Shown here: piece after piece, positions 41,756-50,714 of the stretch
Layout of the letters: every line of letters starts with the position of its first letter
Position numbering within the stretch: the stretch's first letter is position 1
Source of the DNA: CBDCFV01 sp965203835
GTDB taxonomy: Bacteria > Chloroflexota > Dehalococcoidia > Lucifugimonadales > UBA3495
Assembly: GCA_965203835.1 (NCBI GenBank)
Contig: OZ241919.1
Span: 2,480,001-2,544,000 of the forward strand
Direction of reading: 5' to 3'
Length of the DNA stretch: 64,000 nucleotides
Position numbers and translations under genes: made by a program
Notes under the pieces: generated by a model
Told to the model about the DNA's origin: nothing
Databases searched by the model: none
Seen by the model: only the letters and a program-made list of their open reading frames with translations

Positions 41756-42152
41756 GACGCTGAACCCGGTGAAGCGGGGCAACAAGCGCCGCCGCGCCCG
41801 TAACTGGAAGGCCTGGCAGCTCTTCTCCCCGGACGGCGATACCTGCCGCTTCTGCCCGCACCCCGCCGCCGACCACCTGACAAGTTCCGGGCAACCCCAT
41901 TACTACCGGCCCGCCACTGAAGCGGAGCGCAGCGACCCCTTCGAGAAGCTGTACCGCCACGACCTGTCCTGCGGCGACCCGGTGCTGGTCAAGCGCATCA
42001 CCGTCGCCAACCGCGCCGAGTTGCTCACCGCCTTCTGCACTGCCTGCGCCAGGGAAAAGGACACGGCGCAGGTGCTCTGTTTCCAGCGGACGCTGGCCAA
42101 GGGCGAGGTTGTGGGCCTCAAGTATCACAACGGCAACAACGGAAGGGGGTAA
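41748..42152 (+). CDS. Cys/His-rich hypothetical protein
   Basis: 134 residues with a basic N-terminus (KRGNKRRRARNWKAW) and possible zinc ligands CRFCPHPAADH, then CG and CTAC further on. It ends in the Asn/Gly string YHNGNNGRG. Translationally coupled to the upstream gene. A small zinc-binding protein of unknown role. Confidence 0.6.
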   Translation: MDRTLNPVKRGNKRRRARNWKAWQLFSPDGDTCRFCPHPAADHLTSSGQPHYYRPATEAERSDPFEKLYRHDLSCGDPVLVKRITVANRAELLTAFCTACAREKDTAQVLCFQRTLAKGEVVGLKYHNGNNGRG

Positions 42153-42155
42153 GCG

Positions 42156-42407
42156 ATGGCCGTGAAGCTGAACGTCCGCTTCCCCTGCCCCAACTGCGGC
42201 GACAAGTTCGCCGTGCTGGCGGGCACGGTTGGCGACTTCCACGCCGGGGAGACCTACGCCTGCACCGGTTGCGGCGGCGATGTGGTCTTCGTCGCCCTGT
42301 GCCTGGAGATGCTGGCCAACCCCGGCATAATCCGGTGGGACTGCCACTTCTGCCGGCCCGGACCCTGCTGTCTCGCCCCGTCTCCTGACGGGGCCGACGG
42401 CCAATAG
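42156..42407 (+). CDS. Small zinc-ribbon protein
   Basis: 83 residues: FPCPNCGDKF and YACTGCGGDV give a four-Cys ribbon (about residues 11-40), with further Cys in DCHFCRPGPCC. Starts 3 bases after the previous stop, with a GGAAGGGGG site. Probably binds nucleic acid or protein. Confidence 0.6.
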   Translation: MAVKLNVRFPCPNCGDKFAVLAGTVGDFHAGETYACTGCGGDVVFVALCLEMLANPGIIRWDCHFCRPGPCCLAPSPDGADGQ

Positions 42408-42440
42408 ACCAACGACACCAACCGATAAGGAGGAACGACA

Positions 42441-43474
42441 ATGAGACTCAGCGCACAGGCGAAGGGCGGGTTCTATCCCACCCCGCCCAGGGTGGTTGAC
42501 CTGGCGGCGGGACTGGTCTCGGTGGGCGGCTACGGCTCCCGCCGGGGCCAGACCCTGCGAATCCTGGACCCCTGCTGCGGGGCCGGCGAGGCCCTGGAGC
42601 GACTGGCTACGCGGCTCAACCGGCGGTGGGGGACTCCCATCGAGACCTGCGGCATCGAGCTGCACCGGGAGCGGGCTGAGGAGGCGGCCGACCGCCTGGA
42701 CAGGGCCCTAGCCGCCGACCTGTTTCAGATCTCCATCGCCAACGGCGCCTTCGGCCTGCTCCTTTTGAATCCGCCCTATGACTGGGACAAGGAAGACAAG
42801 CGGGTGGAACACGCCTTTCTGACCCAGTGCACCCGCTACCTGGACGACGGCGGGGTGCTGATGTTCATCGTGCCCAGGCAGCGCCTGGCGGTGTCGGCCC
42901 GCTACCTCTCCTCCCACTACTGGGACCTGCGCTGTTGGGCGTTTCCCTCGCCGGAGCGGGAGGTCTTCGATCAGGTGGTCCTGATGGGACGGCGCCGGCC
43001 GAACCCCACCAGGACGAGTACGCCGAGCAGCAGGTAAGGGAGTGGTCCTGGTCAGAGCCGGAGACCCTGACCTCCAACGCCTACGCCTGCTTCTCCCCGC
43101 CCCTGGTAATCCCCGGCGACATCCTCTTCACCACCCGCACCGTGGACCCCATCGCCGCCGTGGCCGAGGCCCGGAAGGCAGGGCTGTGGACCAGCAAGGA
43201 GGTCCAGGACTCCCTCTGGCCCGCCCAGGCCGGGCGCACCCGCCCCCTGATGCCCCTGCGCCGGGGCCACCTGGCCATGCTGGTGGCGGCGGGCTTCCTG
43301 GACAACCTGGTCCTGGAGTCCGACGGCCAGCGGGTGCTGGTCAAGGGCAGGACGACCAAGGAAATGGTGCTGGTGGAGGAGACCGAGGAGACGGAGGTGT
43401 ACCGGGAACGGCTCAAGACCACCGTGGTCGCCCTGGATTTGGGCGACGGCTCAATCACCGACATCCAGGCTTAG
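42441..43474 (+). CDS. DUF6094-type methyltransferase, frameshifted at a C run
   Basis: GGFYPTPPRVVDLAAGLV, ILDPCCGAGEALERLA (SAM motif I) and LLLLNPPYDWDKED (catalytic NPPY) define a class I N6-adenine-type methyltransferase of the DUF6094 kind. The frame closes at 43037, but the family's C-terminal half (DEYAEQQVREWSWSE ... RPLMPLRRGHLAMLVAAGFL) continues in another frame to 43474. Adding one C to the CCCC run near 43005 joins them into ~345 residues. Possibly modifies element DNA; the activity is inferred from motifs. Confidence 0.75.
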
Positions 43475-43500
43475 GCGCCCCACCAGATACAAGGCAACCC

Positions 43501-43542
43501 ATCAGGCCCCGCCGGTTCCTGTAAGGGACGGCGGGGCCTGAT
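43501..43542 (+). terminator. Terminator after the methyltransferase
   Basis: Perfect 14-base stem (ATCAGGCCCCGCCG and its complement) around a 14-base loop, followed by TGCGTTTGCG. Confidence 0.6.
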
Positions 43543-43578
43543 TGCGTTTGCGACATCACACGACAAAGGAAGGCAAAC

Positions 43579-45963
43579 ATGAAGCTGGGAGAATTCATAG
43601 ACCATTTCAAGGAAGCGATTTCCAGGCGGGTGGTGGAGTCCTACCCGCCCCTGTACCGGCCCTCGGAGGACCAAAGGCCCCTGCCCAAACTGCTGCGCAA
43701 GCCCCTGGGCGGGCAGGCGGACGCCATCCGGGGCGCGGCCCTGTCCCTGGAAAACCACCAGGGAACCACCGTGGTGGGTGAAATGGGCACGGGCAAGACC
43801 TTCATCGGCGCGGCGGCAGCTCACATGGCCGGGTTCCAGAGGGTTTTGATTCTCTGCCCGCCCCACCTGACCCGCAAGTGGAAGCGGGAGATCGAGGACA
43901 CCGTTCCCAACGGCCGGGCCGCCATCGTGACCTCCATCACCGACCTGGAACGGCTGCGGCTGTCCGCCGGCGCCGGACCGCTCTTCGCCATCATGTCCCG
44001 GGAGCGGGCCAAGCTGTCCTACCGCTGGAAGCCCGCCGTCATCCAGCGCTGGGCCACGGCGGGCTACAACGGCTACGGCGGCCGGCTGGTAAGGGACGAG
44101 GAGACGGGGGAGCCCTTCAAAGTTCTCTGCTGTCCCACCTGCTACGCCCAGGTGGTGGACAAGGACGGGGTTCCGCTGACCGACCAGGAGTTGTGCCGCA
44201 AGCGACGCACCTGCCACGTCTGCCGCTCCGCCCTGTGGCAGGCCGACGGCGCCGGCCCCAAGCGGTTCCCCCTGGCCGACTACGTGAAAGTCAGGATGCG
44301 GGGCTTCTTCGACCTGCTCGTAGGAGACGAGATTCACGAGTATAAAGGTCGCGGCTCGGCCCAGGGCATCGCCGCCGGGGTGCTGGCCGACGCCTGCGGC
44401 AAGTCCCTCACCCTCACCGGCACCCTCTCGGGTGGCTATGCCTCGACCCTCTTCCACCTGCTCTACAGGTTCTCGCCGGAGATTCGCACCGAGTTCGAGC
44501 GGTCCGAGGAGGGGCGCTGGGTCCAGCGCTACGGCTTCCTGGAACAGACGGTTCGCCACTCCGATGACGACCACTCCTTCGAGGACGGGCGCAGCAGCCG
44601 CAGGAAGGGCTACCGCAAGACGGTCAGGGAACGACCCGGCCTGGCCCCCGGCGCCCTGTTCCACCTCATCGGCAACTCGGTGTTCCTGCGCCTCGCCGAC
44701 GTGGCTTCGGGGCTGCCGCCCTACGAGGAGCAGGTGCTGCTCTGCGGGATGGACCGGGAGCCGGACCACACCGGCCTGTCCCAGCGCAAGGCCTACGACA
44801 TGATCTTCGACGCCCTGCGCCGGGCGCTGGCTGCCGCGCTACAGAGCGGCTCCAAGCGGCTTCTTGCCACCTACCTGCAAACCCTTCTCGCCTACCCCGA
44901 CGGCTGCACCCGTGGTGAGACGGTCTTCGACCCGCAGACGGGCAACATCCTGGTGCAGGCCCCGCCCCTGGCCGAGGACAAGCTGTATCCCAAGGAGCAG
45001 CAGCTCGTTGACCTGGTGGCGGCGGAGCGTCTTCAGGGTCGGAAGGTGCTGGTCTACGCCACCCATACCGGCACACGGGACATCACCGAGCGGATGGACA
45101 AATTCCTGACCGAGCACGGGTTCCGGGTGGCGGTGCTGAAGGCGGACACGGTGGCCCCGGACCGGCGGGAGGCCTGGGTGGAGGAGAAGGTCAAGCTGGG
45201 CATCGACGTGCTCATCTGCCATCCCCGCCTGGTGCAAACCGGCCTGGACCTGATCGACTTCCCGACTATCTGTTGGGATGAGGTTGATTACAGTACCTAC
45301 GTCATGAGGCAGGCGTCGCGGCGCTCCTGGCGCATCGGGCAGAAGCGTCCGGTGAAGGTGGTGTTCATGGCCTACCGGAACACCCTCCAGGCCGACGCCC
45401 TGAAGCTGGTGGTCAAGAAACTGCAAAGCTCCCTGGCGGTGGAGGGGGAGCTGCCCGAAGACGGCCTTGCCGCCTACGGCGACGACGGGGACGACCTGAT
45501 GCTGGCCCTGGCCCGGCAGATCGTCAGCGGCGAGGAGCGGGCCGATTCCGAGTCGGTGGAGGCGGTGTTCGCCCAGGCGCGGGACGCCGAGGCCAGCGGC
45601 GAGGAGTTCCTGGTGGACGACGGCTGGCAGGCGGCGGAGGTCGAGCCGGAGAGCGTGGCGGTCAACGGTAACGGGACCAACGGCCACCACGACGCCGAGG
45701 ACATCGGCCAGTCGGTCGAGCTGGTGGTGAACGGCAACGGCCTGTCCCTTACCGGAAACGGGAGCAACGGCAACGGCCACCACGACGGTGAACCCGCCGA
45801 TGGGCAGCAGTCCCTCTTCTCCTGGGCCGAGTTCCTGGCCGAGGAGCCGTTGAAGCCCAGGGGACGGAACGGCAAGTCCAAGTCCGACTCCCCGTCCCTG
45901 TTCGAGTGGGCGCTGGCCGCCGAGCAGGAACGGGAGAAGGAGCCGGTGGGCGCAGGACGCTAG
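43579..45963 (+). CDS. SNF2-like DEAD/DEAH-box helicase with zinc insert
   Basis: 794 residues. Walker A VVGEMGTGKTFIGAAAA (about 67-83), ILCPPHLTRKWKREI (motif Ia), DEIHE (about 249, motif II), LTLTGTLSGGYASTL (motif III), and QASRRSWRIGQKRPVKVVFM (motif VI, about 577-596, Swi2/Snf2 type). Four Cys in CCPTC and CHVC (about 184-215) form a zinc insert. The last ~200 residues are acidic with Asn/Gly/His tracts. Probably remodels protein-DNA complexes during element maintenance; commonly found near PRTRC cassettes. Confidence 0.85.
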   Translation: MKLGEFIDHFKEAISRRVVESYPPLYRPSEDQRPLPKLLRKPLGGQADAIRGAALSLENHQGTTVVGEMGTGKTFIGAAAAHMAGFQRVLILCPPHLTRKWKREIEDTVPNGRAAIVTSITDLERLRLSAGAGPLFAIMSRERAKLSYRWKPAVIQRWATAGYNGYGGRLVRDEETGEPFKVLCCPTCYAQVVDKDGVPLTDQELCRKRRTCHVCRSALWQADGAGPKRFPLADYVKVRMRGFFDLLVGDEIHEYKGRGSAQGIAAGVLADACGKSLTLTGTLSGGYASTLFHLLYRFSPEIRTEFERSEEGRWVQRYGFLEQTVRHSDDDHSFEDGRSSRRKGYRKTVRERPGLAPGALFHLIGNSVFLRLADVASGLPPYEEQVLLCGMDREPDHTGLSQRKAYDMIFDALRRALAAALQSGSKRLLATYLQTLLAYPDGCTRGETVFDPQTGNILVQAPPLAEDKLYPKEQQLVDLVAAERLQGRKVLVYATHTGTRDITERMDKFLTEHGFRVAVLKADTVAPDRREAWVEEKVKLGIDVLICHPRLVQTGLDLIDFPTICWDEVDYSTYVMRQASRRSWRIGQKRPVKVVFMAYRNTLQADALKLVVKKLQSSLAVEGELPEDGLAAYGDDGDDLMLALARQIVSGEERADSESVEAVFAQARDAEASGEEFLVDDGWQAAEVEPESVAVNGNGTNGHHDAEDIGQSVELVVNGNGLSLTGNGSNGNGHHDGEPADGQQSLFSWAEFLAEEPLKPRGRNGKSKSDSPSLFEWALAAEQEREKEPVGAGR

Positions 45964-45976
45964 ATCGCAAGGCACA

Positions 45977-46013
45977 CGGGGAGGCCGACGTCATTGCGAC
46001 GTCGGCCTCCCCG
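45977..46013 (+). terminator. Strong hairpin between helicase and PRTRC genes
   Basis: A perfect 16-base stem (CGGGGAGGCCGACGTC) with a 5-base loop. Only CATTTCG follows. Confidence 0.6.
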
Positions 46014-46060
46014 CATTTCGCAACCTTACCCGAATCGCAACCAACCAAAGGAGAAAAATC

Positions 46061-46267
46061 ATGGCACGAGTGTTTGTGTACGACGACCGCGAGTTCCCTG
46101 ACCCGGACCCGGAAATGAGTGTCGAGCAGGTCAAGCAGACTTTGGCGGACTTCTACGGCGAGATCGCCAACGCCTCGGTCAAGGAGACCGCCCGGGGCAA
46201 CGACACCATCATCGAGTTCCAGCGGCGGGTGGGCACCAAGGGCGCTCACTCCATCCCCCAAAGCTAG
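46061..46267 (+). CDS. PRTRC system protein C
   Basis: 68 residues: ARVFVYDDREFPDPDPEMSV, EQVKQTLADFYGEIANAS, and the end IEFQRRVGTKG are the typical PRTRC-C sequence. PRTRC (ParB-related, ThiF-related cassette) occurs on plasmids and ICEs; the molecular role of protein C is unknown. AAAGGAGAAAAATC precedes the ATG. Confidence 0.85.
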   Translation: MARVFVYDDREFPDPDPEMSVEQVKQTLADFYGEIANASVKETARGNDTIIEFQRRVGTKGAHSIPQS

Positions 46268-46278
46268 GGAGGTTAGAA

Positions 46279-46509
46279 ATGGACAACCACACCCTGGCCG
46301 GTCTGCTGGCGGCGGTGCCGTCGGCGGACCTGAAAATCATCGAGCTCACGGCGGAGCTCACCCGGCCCGACGGCGGGCTGGACCTGGACAGGGCGGCGGC
46401 CCGCCAGCCCGAGGTGGAACTGGCCTGCGCCCAGGCCCAGGACTACGCCGCCACCACCAAGCGGCTCCTGGAGGCGATGCGGTGGCAACTGCGGCCCCGC
46501 CGGTACTGA
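46279..46509 (+). CDS. Small helical protein in the PRTRC cassette
   Basis: 76 residues, predicted all-helical (LAGLLAAVPSADLKIIELTA; ELACAQAQDYAATTKRLLEA). Starts 11 bases after protein C with GGGAGG upstream and overlaps the next gene. Family not recognised. Confidence 0.6.
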   Translation: MDNHTLAGLLAAVPSADLKIIELTAELTRPDGGLDLDRAAARQPEVELACAQAQDYAATTKRLLEAMRWQLRPRRY

Positions 46510-47342
46510 GCGACCTGGCCGGAATGCTGCTGCGGCGTCCGCCGTCGCTGCAGGAGCTGATCGTCCGGCTGGGCTACGCCGAGGACTACGCCTGGTTCGC
46601 CGCACTGGTGCGTCGCCTCTTTCCCAACGAGGCGGAAACCGTGCTGTCACTCACCGACGCCGGTGGGAGACTGGAAGGGTTTGCCCGTCTCTTCGAGGAA
46701 CGCCACTTCCCCCTTTATGCCCCCTTCATAGAGTTCTTTGCCGACGAGGGCGAGGACCCGCCCTTCACCTGGCTGCGTCGGGGCATCCCCTTCCAGTTGA
46801 TGGGAATCGGCTACGACGGTCTCCACGAGATGTGGGACGGCTACCGAGAGGGACTGTCCGCCCTGGCGCTGCTGGCTGAAGCCCCCGGCTATTACTACGA
46901 CGAACCCGACGGTCTGCGCACCGCCTGGCTGGAGGCCGCCGCCCAGCGCATCCCGCAGGAAAGCCTGGAGCGGATACCCCGGGGCGGGATACCCCTGGAC
47001 GCCCTCACCGAGGCGGTGCAGGCAACCCAATACCAGGGAGCGGCCCAGGCCGCCGCCTGGCTACGGGGCGAGACCGGCAACTTTTTCCTTGACCACTGTT
47101 TTGAGGATGGGGACTACGACGGCTTCTCCGACCCCTGGGAGGAGGAAGTCATCGCCGAGGGGACGGAGGAGTGGCGCAAGGCCGATGCCCTCACCGACTC
47201 GGTGATCAAGCTGGCCGACTGGCTGGAAGAAGACCTACCTAAACGCTTCGCGGAGATGCTGGACTTCATCCTGCCCCGGCTGCCCGAACCGCAACACCTA
47301 GAACAAGACCAAAAACAGGAGGAAAACCATGACGACTGTTGA
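46482..47342 (+). CDS. PRTRC cassette protein, possibly in the F position
   Basis: 286 residues, acidic, helical and aromatic-rich (YAEDYAWFAALVRRLFPNEA; EDPPFTWLRRGIPFQLMGIG). The GTG at 46482 overlaps the previous gene; an ATG at 46524 is an alternative. It lies between C and B, where the F gene usually sits in PRTRC cassettes, but I could not confirm the family by motif. Confidence 0.6.
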   Translation: MATAAPPVLSDLAGMLLRRPPSLQELIVRLGYAEDYAWFAALVRRLFPNEAETVLSLTDAGGRLEGFARLFEERHFPLYAPFIEFFADEGEDPPFTWLRRGIPFQLMGIGYDGLHEMWDGYREGLSALALLAEAPGYYYDEPDGLRTAWLEAAAQRIPQESLERIPRGGIPLDALTEAVQATQYQGAAQAAAWLRGETGNFFLDHCFEDGDYDGFSDPWEEEVIAEGTEEWRKADALTDSVIKLADWLEEDLPKRFAEMLDFILPRLPEPQHLEQDQKQEENHDDC

Positions 47343-48039
47343 CGCCAATACGACGAACTGGTCCCTGCCCGGCCAGGACGACCTCCCTAGGGACACCCTC
47401 CAGGTGGAGCTGGAGGTCTACGCCGAGACCGTCCTGCTGCGGGGGTTCGAGGGAGACTCCCACTGGGTCAGGACCGTCTCGGCGGACGAGATTGCCAACG
47501 TGTTCATCCGGCACCTGGGCTTCTCCTCGGGGCTCTTGCCCGAAGGCGCCCTGTGGTGGAGCCAGGGGGAGACGGGCCAGGTGGTGGCCCTGTGGCGTCC
47601 GCCCCAGGTGTGGGCGGTGGCCCTGCAACGGGAGGCGTTCAAAGCTCCCGCCCGGCTCCGGCTGCCCATGCCGGGGCTGGTCTTCGTCTGCTCGCCGGGC
47701 CGCGCCCCCTGGGTCTATGCCGCCCTGGAACGGCCCGCCAAGCCTGAGCAGCAGCTCTACCGCGCCCCGGCCTTCAACGTCTTCAGGGACGGGCGGATCT
47801 GCCCCGGCAGCCACCGCTTCCCGGAAGACGTGGGGCTGATACCCGAATCCTTCTTCCAGTCCTTCTTCTCCCTTACCGGGGATACCAGGGAACGGTCGAA
47901 GCGACACCCCGAAAACCTGCAAGCCCTATGGGAGGAACTGGATGGAAAGGCTGAGTACCCGGTTGAGGACCTGGTTCCCCAATGCACTGTGGGCCACGTC
48001 ATGGCGGTCTCCGAAGGGCGGCGGGGCTACTACCCCTAG
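47329..48039 (+). CDS. PRTRC system protein B
   Basis: 236 residues. LLRGFEGDSHWVRTVSADEI, SSGLLPEGALWWSQGETGQV, LPMPGLVFVCSPGRAPWVYA and the closing RAPAFNVFRDGRICPGSHRF agree with the PRTRC-B family. Starts before the upstream stop (14-base overlap) with AGGAGGAAAACC. Partner of proteins A and ThiF; mechanism unknown. Confidence 0.8.
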   Translation: MTTVDANTTNWSLPGQDDLPRDTLQVELEVYAETVLLRGFEGDSHWVRTVSADEIANVFIRHLGFSSGLLPEGALWWSQGETGQVVALWRPPQVWAVALQREAFKAPARLRLPMPGLVFVCSPGRAPWVYAALERPAKPEQQLYRAPAFNVFRDGRICPGSHRFPEDVGLIPESFFQSFFSLTGDTRERSKRHPENLQALWEELDGKAEYPVEDLVPQCTVGHVMAVSEGRRGYYP

Positions 48040-48667
48040 CGCCGGTTCGACCAATGCCGGGCAGGGGCCGGTAGGCTACCTGGTCAACCGCCCCGGCGGT
48101 CTCGCCGGAAGCCAGGGCATCGGCTACGACTACGTTCTCGGCGCGGGCGGCCTCTACGTCCAGTCCGAGAGCGCAAACCTGACGGCGCGAATACCGGTCG
48201 CCCACGCCGACGTGCGGGGCCTAGCGTCCGTGTCGGAAAAGCTGACGCTGGCCCACGGGCTCATACCGGCCCATGTCTTCGCTCTGGGCCTGACCTGGAT
48301 GCTGGCTGCGCCGGACACCGAGCGGTTCTTCGCCGTGGGCTGGGACGGCCATGCCTACCGCCTGGTGGTCCCACCGCAGGAGGGGACGGGTTCGTCACTC
48401 ACCTACCGGCCTCCCTCCGGCGTCATCGCCGAGTTCCACTCCCACGGACGCCACCGGGCCTTTTTCTCGGCCACCGACGATGGTGACGAGCAGGGCTTCC
48501 GCATCTACGGCGTGGTGGGAAGCCTGGACACGGCGCAGCCGGAGTTGACCCTGCGCCTCGGCATCTACGGCCACTTCGCTCCGCTGGACTGGCGGCAGGT
48601 CTTCGCCGGCCCGCCGCCGGGCCTGCGGCTGTCATCTGATTACAACAAAGACAAGGAGGCAACCTGA
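47942..48667 (+). CDS. PRTRC system protein A (JAB/MPN domain)
   Basis: About 241 residues from ATG 47942, which has GGGAGGA 6 bases upstream; this implies a 98-base overlap with protein B in another frame, so the true start may lie later. GYLVNRPGGL and YDYVLGAGGLYVQSES are followed by the JAB metalloprotease motif EFHSHGRHRAFFSATDDGDE (EFHSHG ... S ... D). JAB enzymes hydrolyse isopeptide bonds, and the next gene encodes an E1-like enzyme. Confidence 0.75.
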   Translation: MERLSTRLRTWFPNALWATSWRSPKGGGATTPSAGSTNAGQGPVGYLVNRPGGLAGSQGIGYDYVLGAGGLYVQSESANLTARIPVAHADVRGLASVSEKLTLAHGLIPAHVFALGLTWMLAAPDTERFFAVGWDGHAYRLVVPPQEGTGSSLTYRPPSGVIAEFHSHGRHRAFFSATDDGDEQGFRIYGVVGSLDTAQPELTLRLGIYGHFAPLDWRQVFAGPPPGLRLSSDYNKDKEAT

Positions 48668-48668
48668 A

Positions 48669-49454
48669 ATGCCCTACTACCTGGACAACCAGTTCCTGCT
48701 GGACCAGCCCTGGGTCACCGTGGTGGGCTGCGGCGGCACCGGCGGCTTCGTCGCCGAGGGCCTCTGCCGCCTGTTCCAGGGCCGGGACGCCACCATCGTC
48801 CTGGTGGACCACGACCGGGTGGAACCCCACAACCTGCTCCGCCAGAATTTCTACAAAGAAGATGTTGGCGAGTTCAAGAGCAAGGCCCTGGCCGACCGGT
48901 TGGCAAGGGACTACAACCGGCCCGTGGGCTACTCGGTCTATCCCTTCCGCGACGAGGAACTCCGCTACCCCGGCCTCTCCCCCCACGACGGCCTGGTCAT
49001 CGGCTGCGCCGACAACGCGGCGGCGCGGCGGGCGATGGCCGAGTGCCTGCCGGGAGACCCCTGCCGCTGGCTCATCGACGCCGGCAACGACACCAATTGG
49101 GGACAAGTATTGGTGGGCAACATCGCCCACCGGGTGGAACTGGAGGAACCGCCCTTCACCGGCGAGACCTGCCACCTGGCCCCGGCGCCCACCCTGCAAC
49201 GCCCCGACCTGCTTACCGCCGTGTCCACCAGGCCGCCCGACGTGGACTGCGCGGCAGCGTTGGACCTCACCGACCAGGACCCCACCATCAACCAGATGGT
49301 GGCCTCCCTGGTGTTGCAGGTGGTCCGGCGGATGGTTGTGGGAACCTGCCCCTTCCTGGGCCTGTACCTGGACATGGACCTGGGCACCGTCACCCCCAGC
49401 TACGTCACCCCGGAGGCGGTGGCGCGGCTGGTCGAACGGAAACACGGCGGTTGA
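48669..49454 (+). CDS. PRTRC system ThiF-family protein (E1-like)
   Basis: 261 residues. VTVVGCGGTGGFVAEGL (nucleotide-binding GxGGxG), VLVDHDRVEPHNLLRQNFYK and GLVIGCADNAAARRAM are characteristic of ThiF/MoeB/E1 adenylating enzymes. The position right after JAB protein A is the classic PRTRC order. No ubiquitin-like protein with a terminal Gly-Gly is evident nearby, so the substrate is unknown. Confidence 0.85.
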   Translation: MPYYLDNQFLLDQPWVTVVGCGGTGGFVAEGLCRLFQGRDATIVLVDHDRVEPHNLLRQNFYKEDVGEFKSKALADRLARDYNRPVGYSVYPFRDEELRYPGLSPHDGLVIGCADNAAARRAMAECLPGDPCRWLIDAGNDTNWGQVLVGNIAHRVELEEPPFTGETCHLAPAPTLQRPDLLTAVSTRPPDVDCAAALDLTDQDPTINQMVASLVLQVVRRMVVGTCPFLGLYLDMDLGTVTPSYVTPEAVARLVERKHGG

Positions 49455-49500
49455 ACGGCGCAAGCCGACCTCTACCCACAGAACCGATAAGGAGAAGGAA

Positions 49501-50520
49501 ATGACTGACCAAAAGGGAACCACTATTACGACCTGGCAGGACCAGCACAGCGGGAGACGGGGACACCAGCTGATGACCGAGAAGCTGGCGGACGCCATCC
49601 CCGCCCTCGGCGCCACCGAGAATGCCCGCGACTACGACGACGTGCTGGCCCTCGCCAAGCTCTTCTCGCCATACAGCAATTGGACCTGGTACATCACCGA
49701 AATGGACCGGGAGACCGGCCAGTGCTTCGGCCTGGTGGAAGGCTTGGAGACGGAGTTGGGCTACTTCGATCTCACGGAGTTGGCCGAGACCACCGTGCTG
49801 GGCGGCGTCCCCGCCGTGGAACGCGACCTCTACTGGCAGCCCATGACCCTGGGCGAGATCAGGGGCGGGTCCCGGCGGCCCTCGCCTCACGGCGACGAAA
49901 CGGATGGAGGAGAAACCATGACTGACGATATTGGAACGGACACCGCCCCATCGGACGTGGTGAACGTCGAGGAGTTCCTCTTCGGGGCTGCGGCGACTGA
50001 TGCGCCCGCCGGTGACAACCCTGACGACGCTGCCGGGGAGTTTCCCGAAGGAGACGCCACCGACGACGCGGGCGACTATGCGGCGGCGGACGACGGGGAT
50101 GCCGGAGAACCGGACGAAGACACCGAGACCGCCGAGGGACCCGAGGGTGACGCTGCCGACTCTGATGACGCTGATGCCGGGGAAGAACCGGCTCCGGCTG
50201 GGGCTGAAACCTCTGAGGAGTTGAAGGTGGTCCTGTCCATCCGGGGAGGCCGGGCCGTCATCGGTGTGCAGCGGCCCTCGGCGGACCCGCACATCGAAGC
50301 CTTCGACGATGTTGACCTGTTCGAGCTGGCCGACCAGTTTCCGGAGGTGGTGGCCCGGGCCCGGGCCAGGTGGGAGGAGGAACCCATGCACCCGGCCTAC
50401 GACCGGCCCGCTCCGCCGCCCAAGCAGCGGAACCGCCGTCAGCAGGCCGCAACCGCGCCCGCCGAGACCGAGGCGGCAGAGCCGGAACAACCCCAGGCCG
50501 AGACGCTGCGGCTGTTCTAG
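49501..50520 (+). CDS. DUF2958 domain fused to a PRTRC-E-like domain
   Basis: 339 residues. Residues 25-125 (LADAIPALGATENARDYDDV; SNWTWYITEMDRETGQCFGL; LYWQPMTLGEI) are DUF2958-like. An acidic linker rich in Asp/Glu/Ala (about 140-235) leads to LKVVLSIRGGRAVIGVQRPS and FPEVVARARARWEEEPMHPA, resembling the end of PRTRC protein E. An in-frame ATG at 49918 has a strong GGAGGAGAAACC site, so the second half may also be made as a separate protein. Confidence 0.7.
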   Translation: MTDQKGTTITTWQDQHSGRRGHQLMTEKLADAIPALGATENARDYDDVLALAKLFSPYSNWTWYITEMDRETGQCFGLVEGLETELGYFDLTELAETTVLGGVPAVERDLYWQPMTLGEIRGGSRRPSPHGDETDGGETMTDDIGTDTAPSDVVNVEEFLFGAAATDAPAGDNPDDAAGEFPEGDATDDAGDYAAADDGDAGEPDEDTETAEGPEGDAADSDDADAGEEPAPAGAETSEELKVVLSIRGGRAVIGVQRPSADPHIEAFDDVDLFELADQFPEVVARARARWEEEPMHPAYDRPAPPPKQRNRRQQAATAPAETEAAEPEQPQAETLRLF

Positions 50521-50551
50521 AGGTCCTGGCTTACCCTGGTCGCACGCGAAA

Positions 50552-50582
50552 GGGGAGGGACGCTGTAACAGCGTCCCTCCCC
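50552..50582 (+). terminator. Terminator closing the PRTRC block
   Basis: Perfect 14-base stem GGGGAGGGACGCTG with a 3-base loop, 31 bases after the last stop. Confidence 0.6.
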
Positions 50583-50714
50583 GGCAGCGCATATATGTGG
50601 CTCTTTTTTGCGTTTAGGGGACTGCACCCCTGCCGCCCCGACCTGGCCGTTGCCGTCGTCCACCGGTACTATGATGGGTAGCCGGTGAAAGCAGCAGGTG
50701 GCTCCCTCCGTTCG

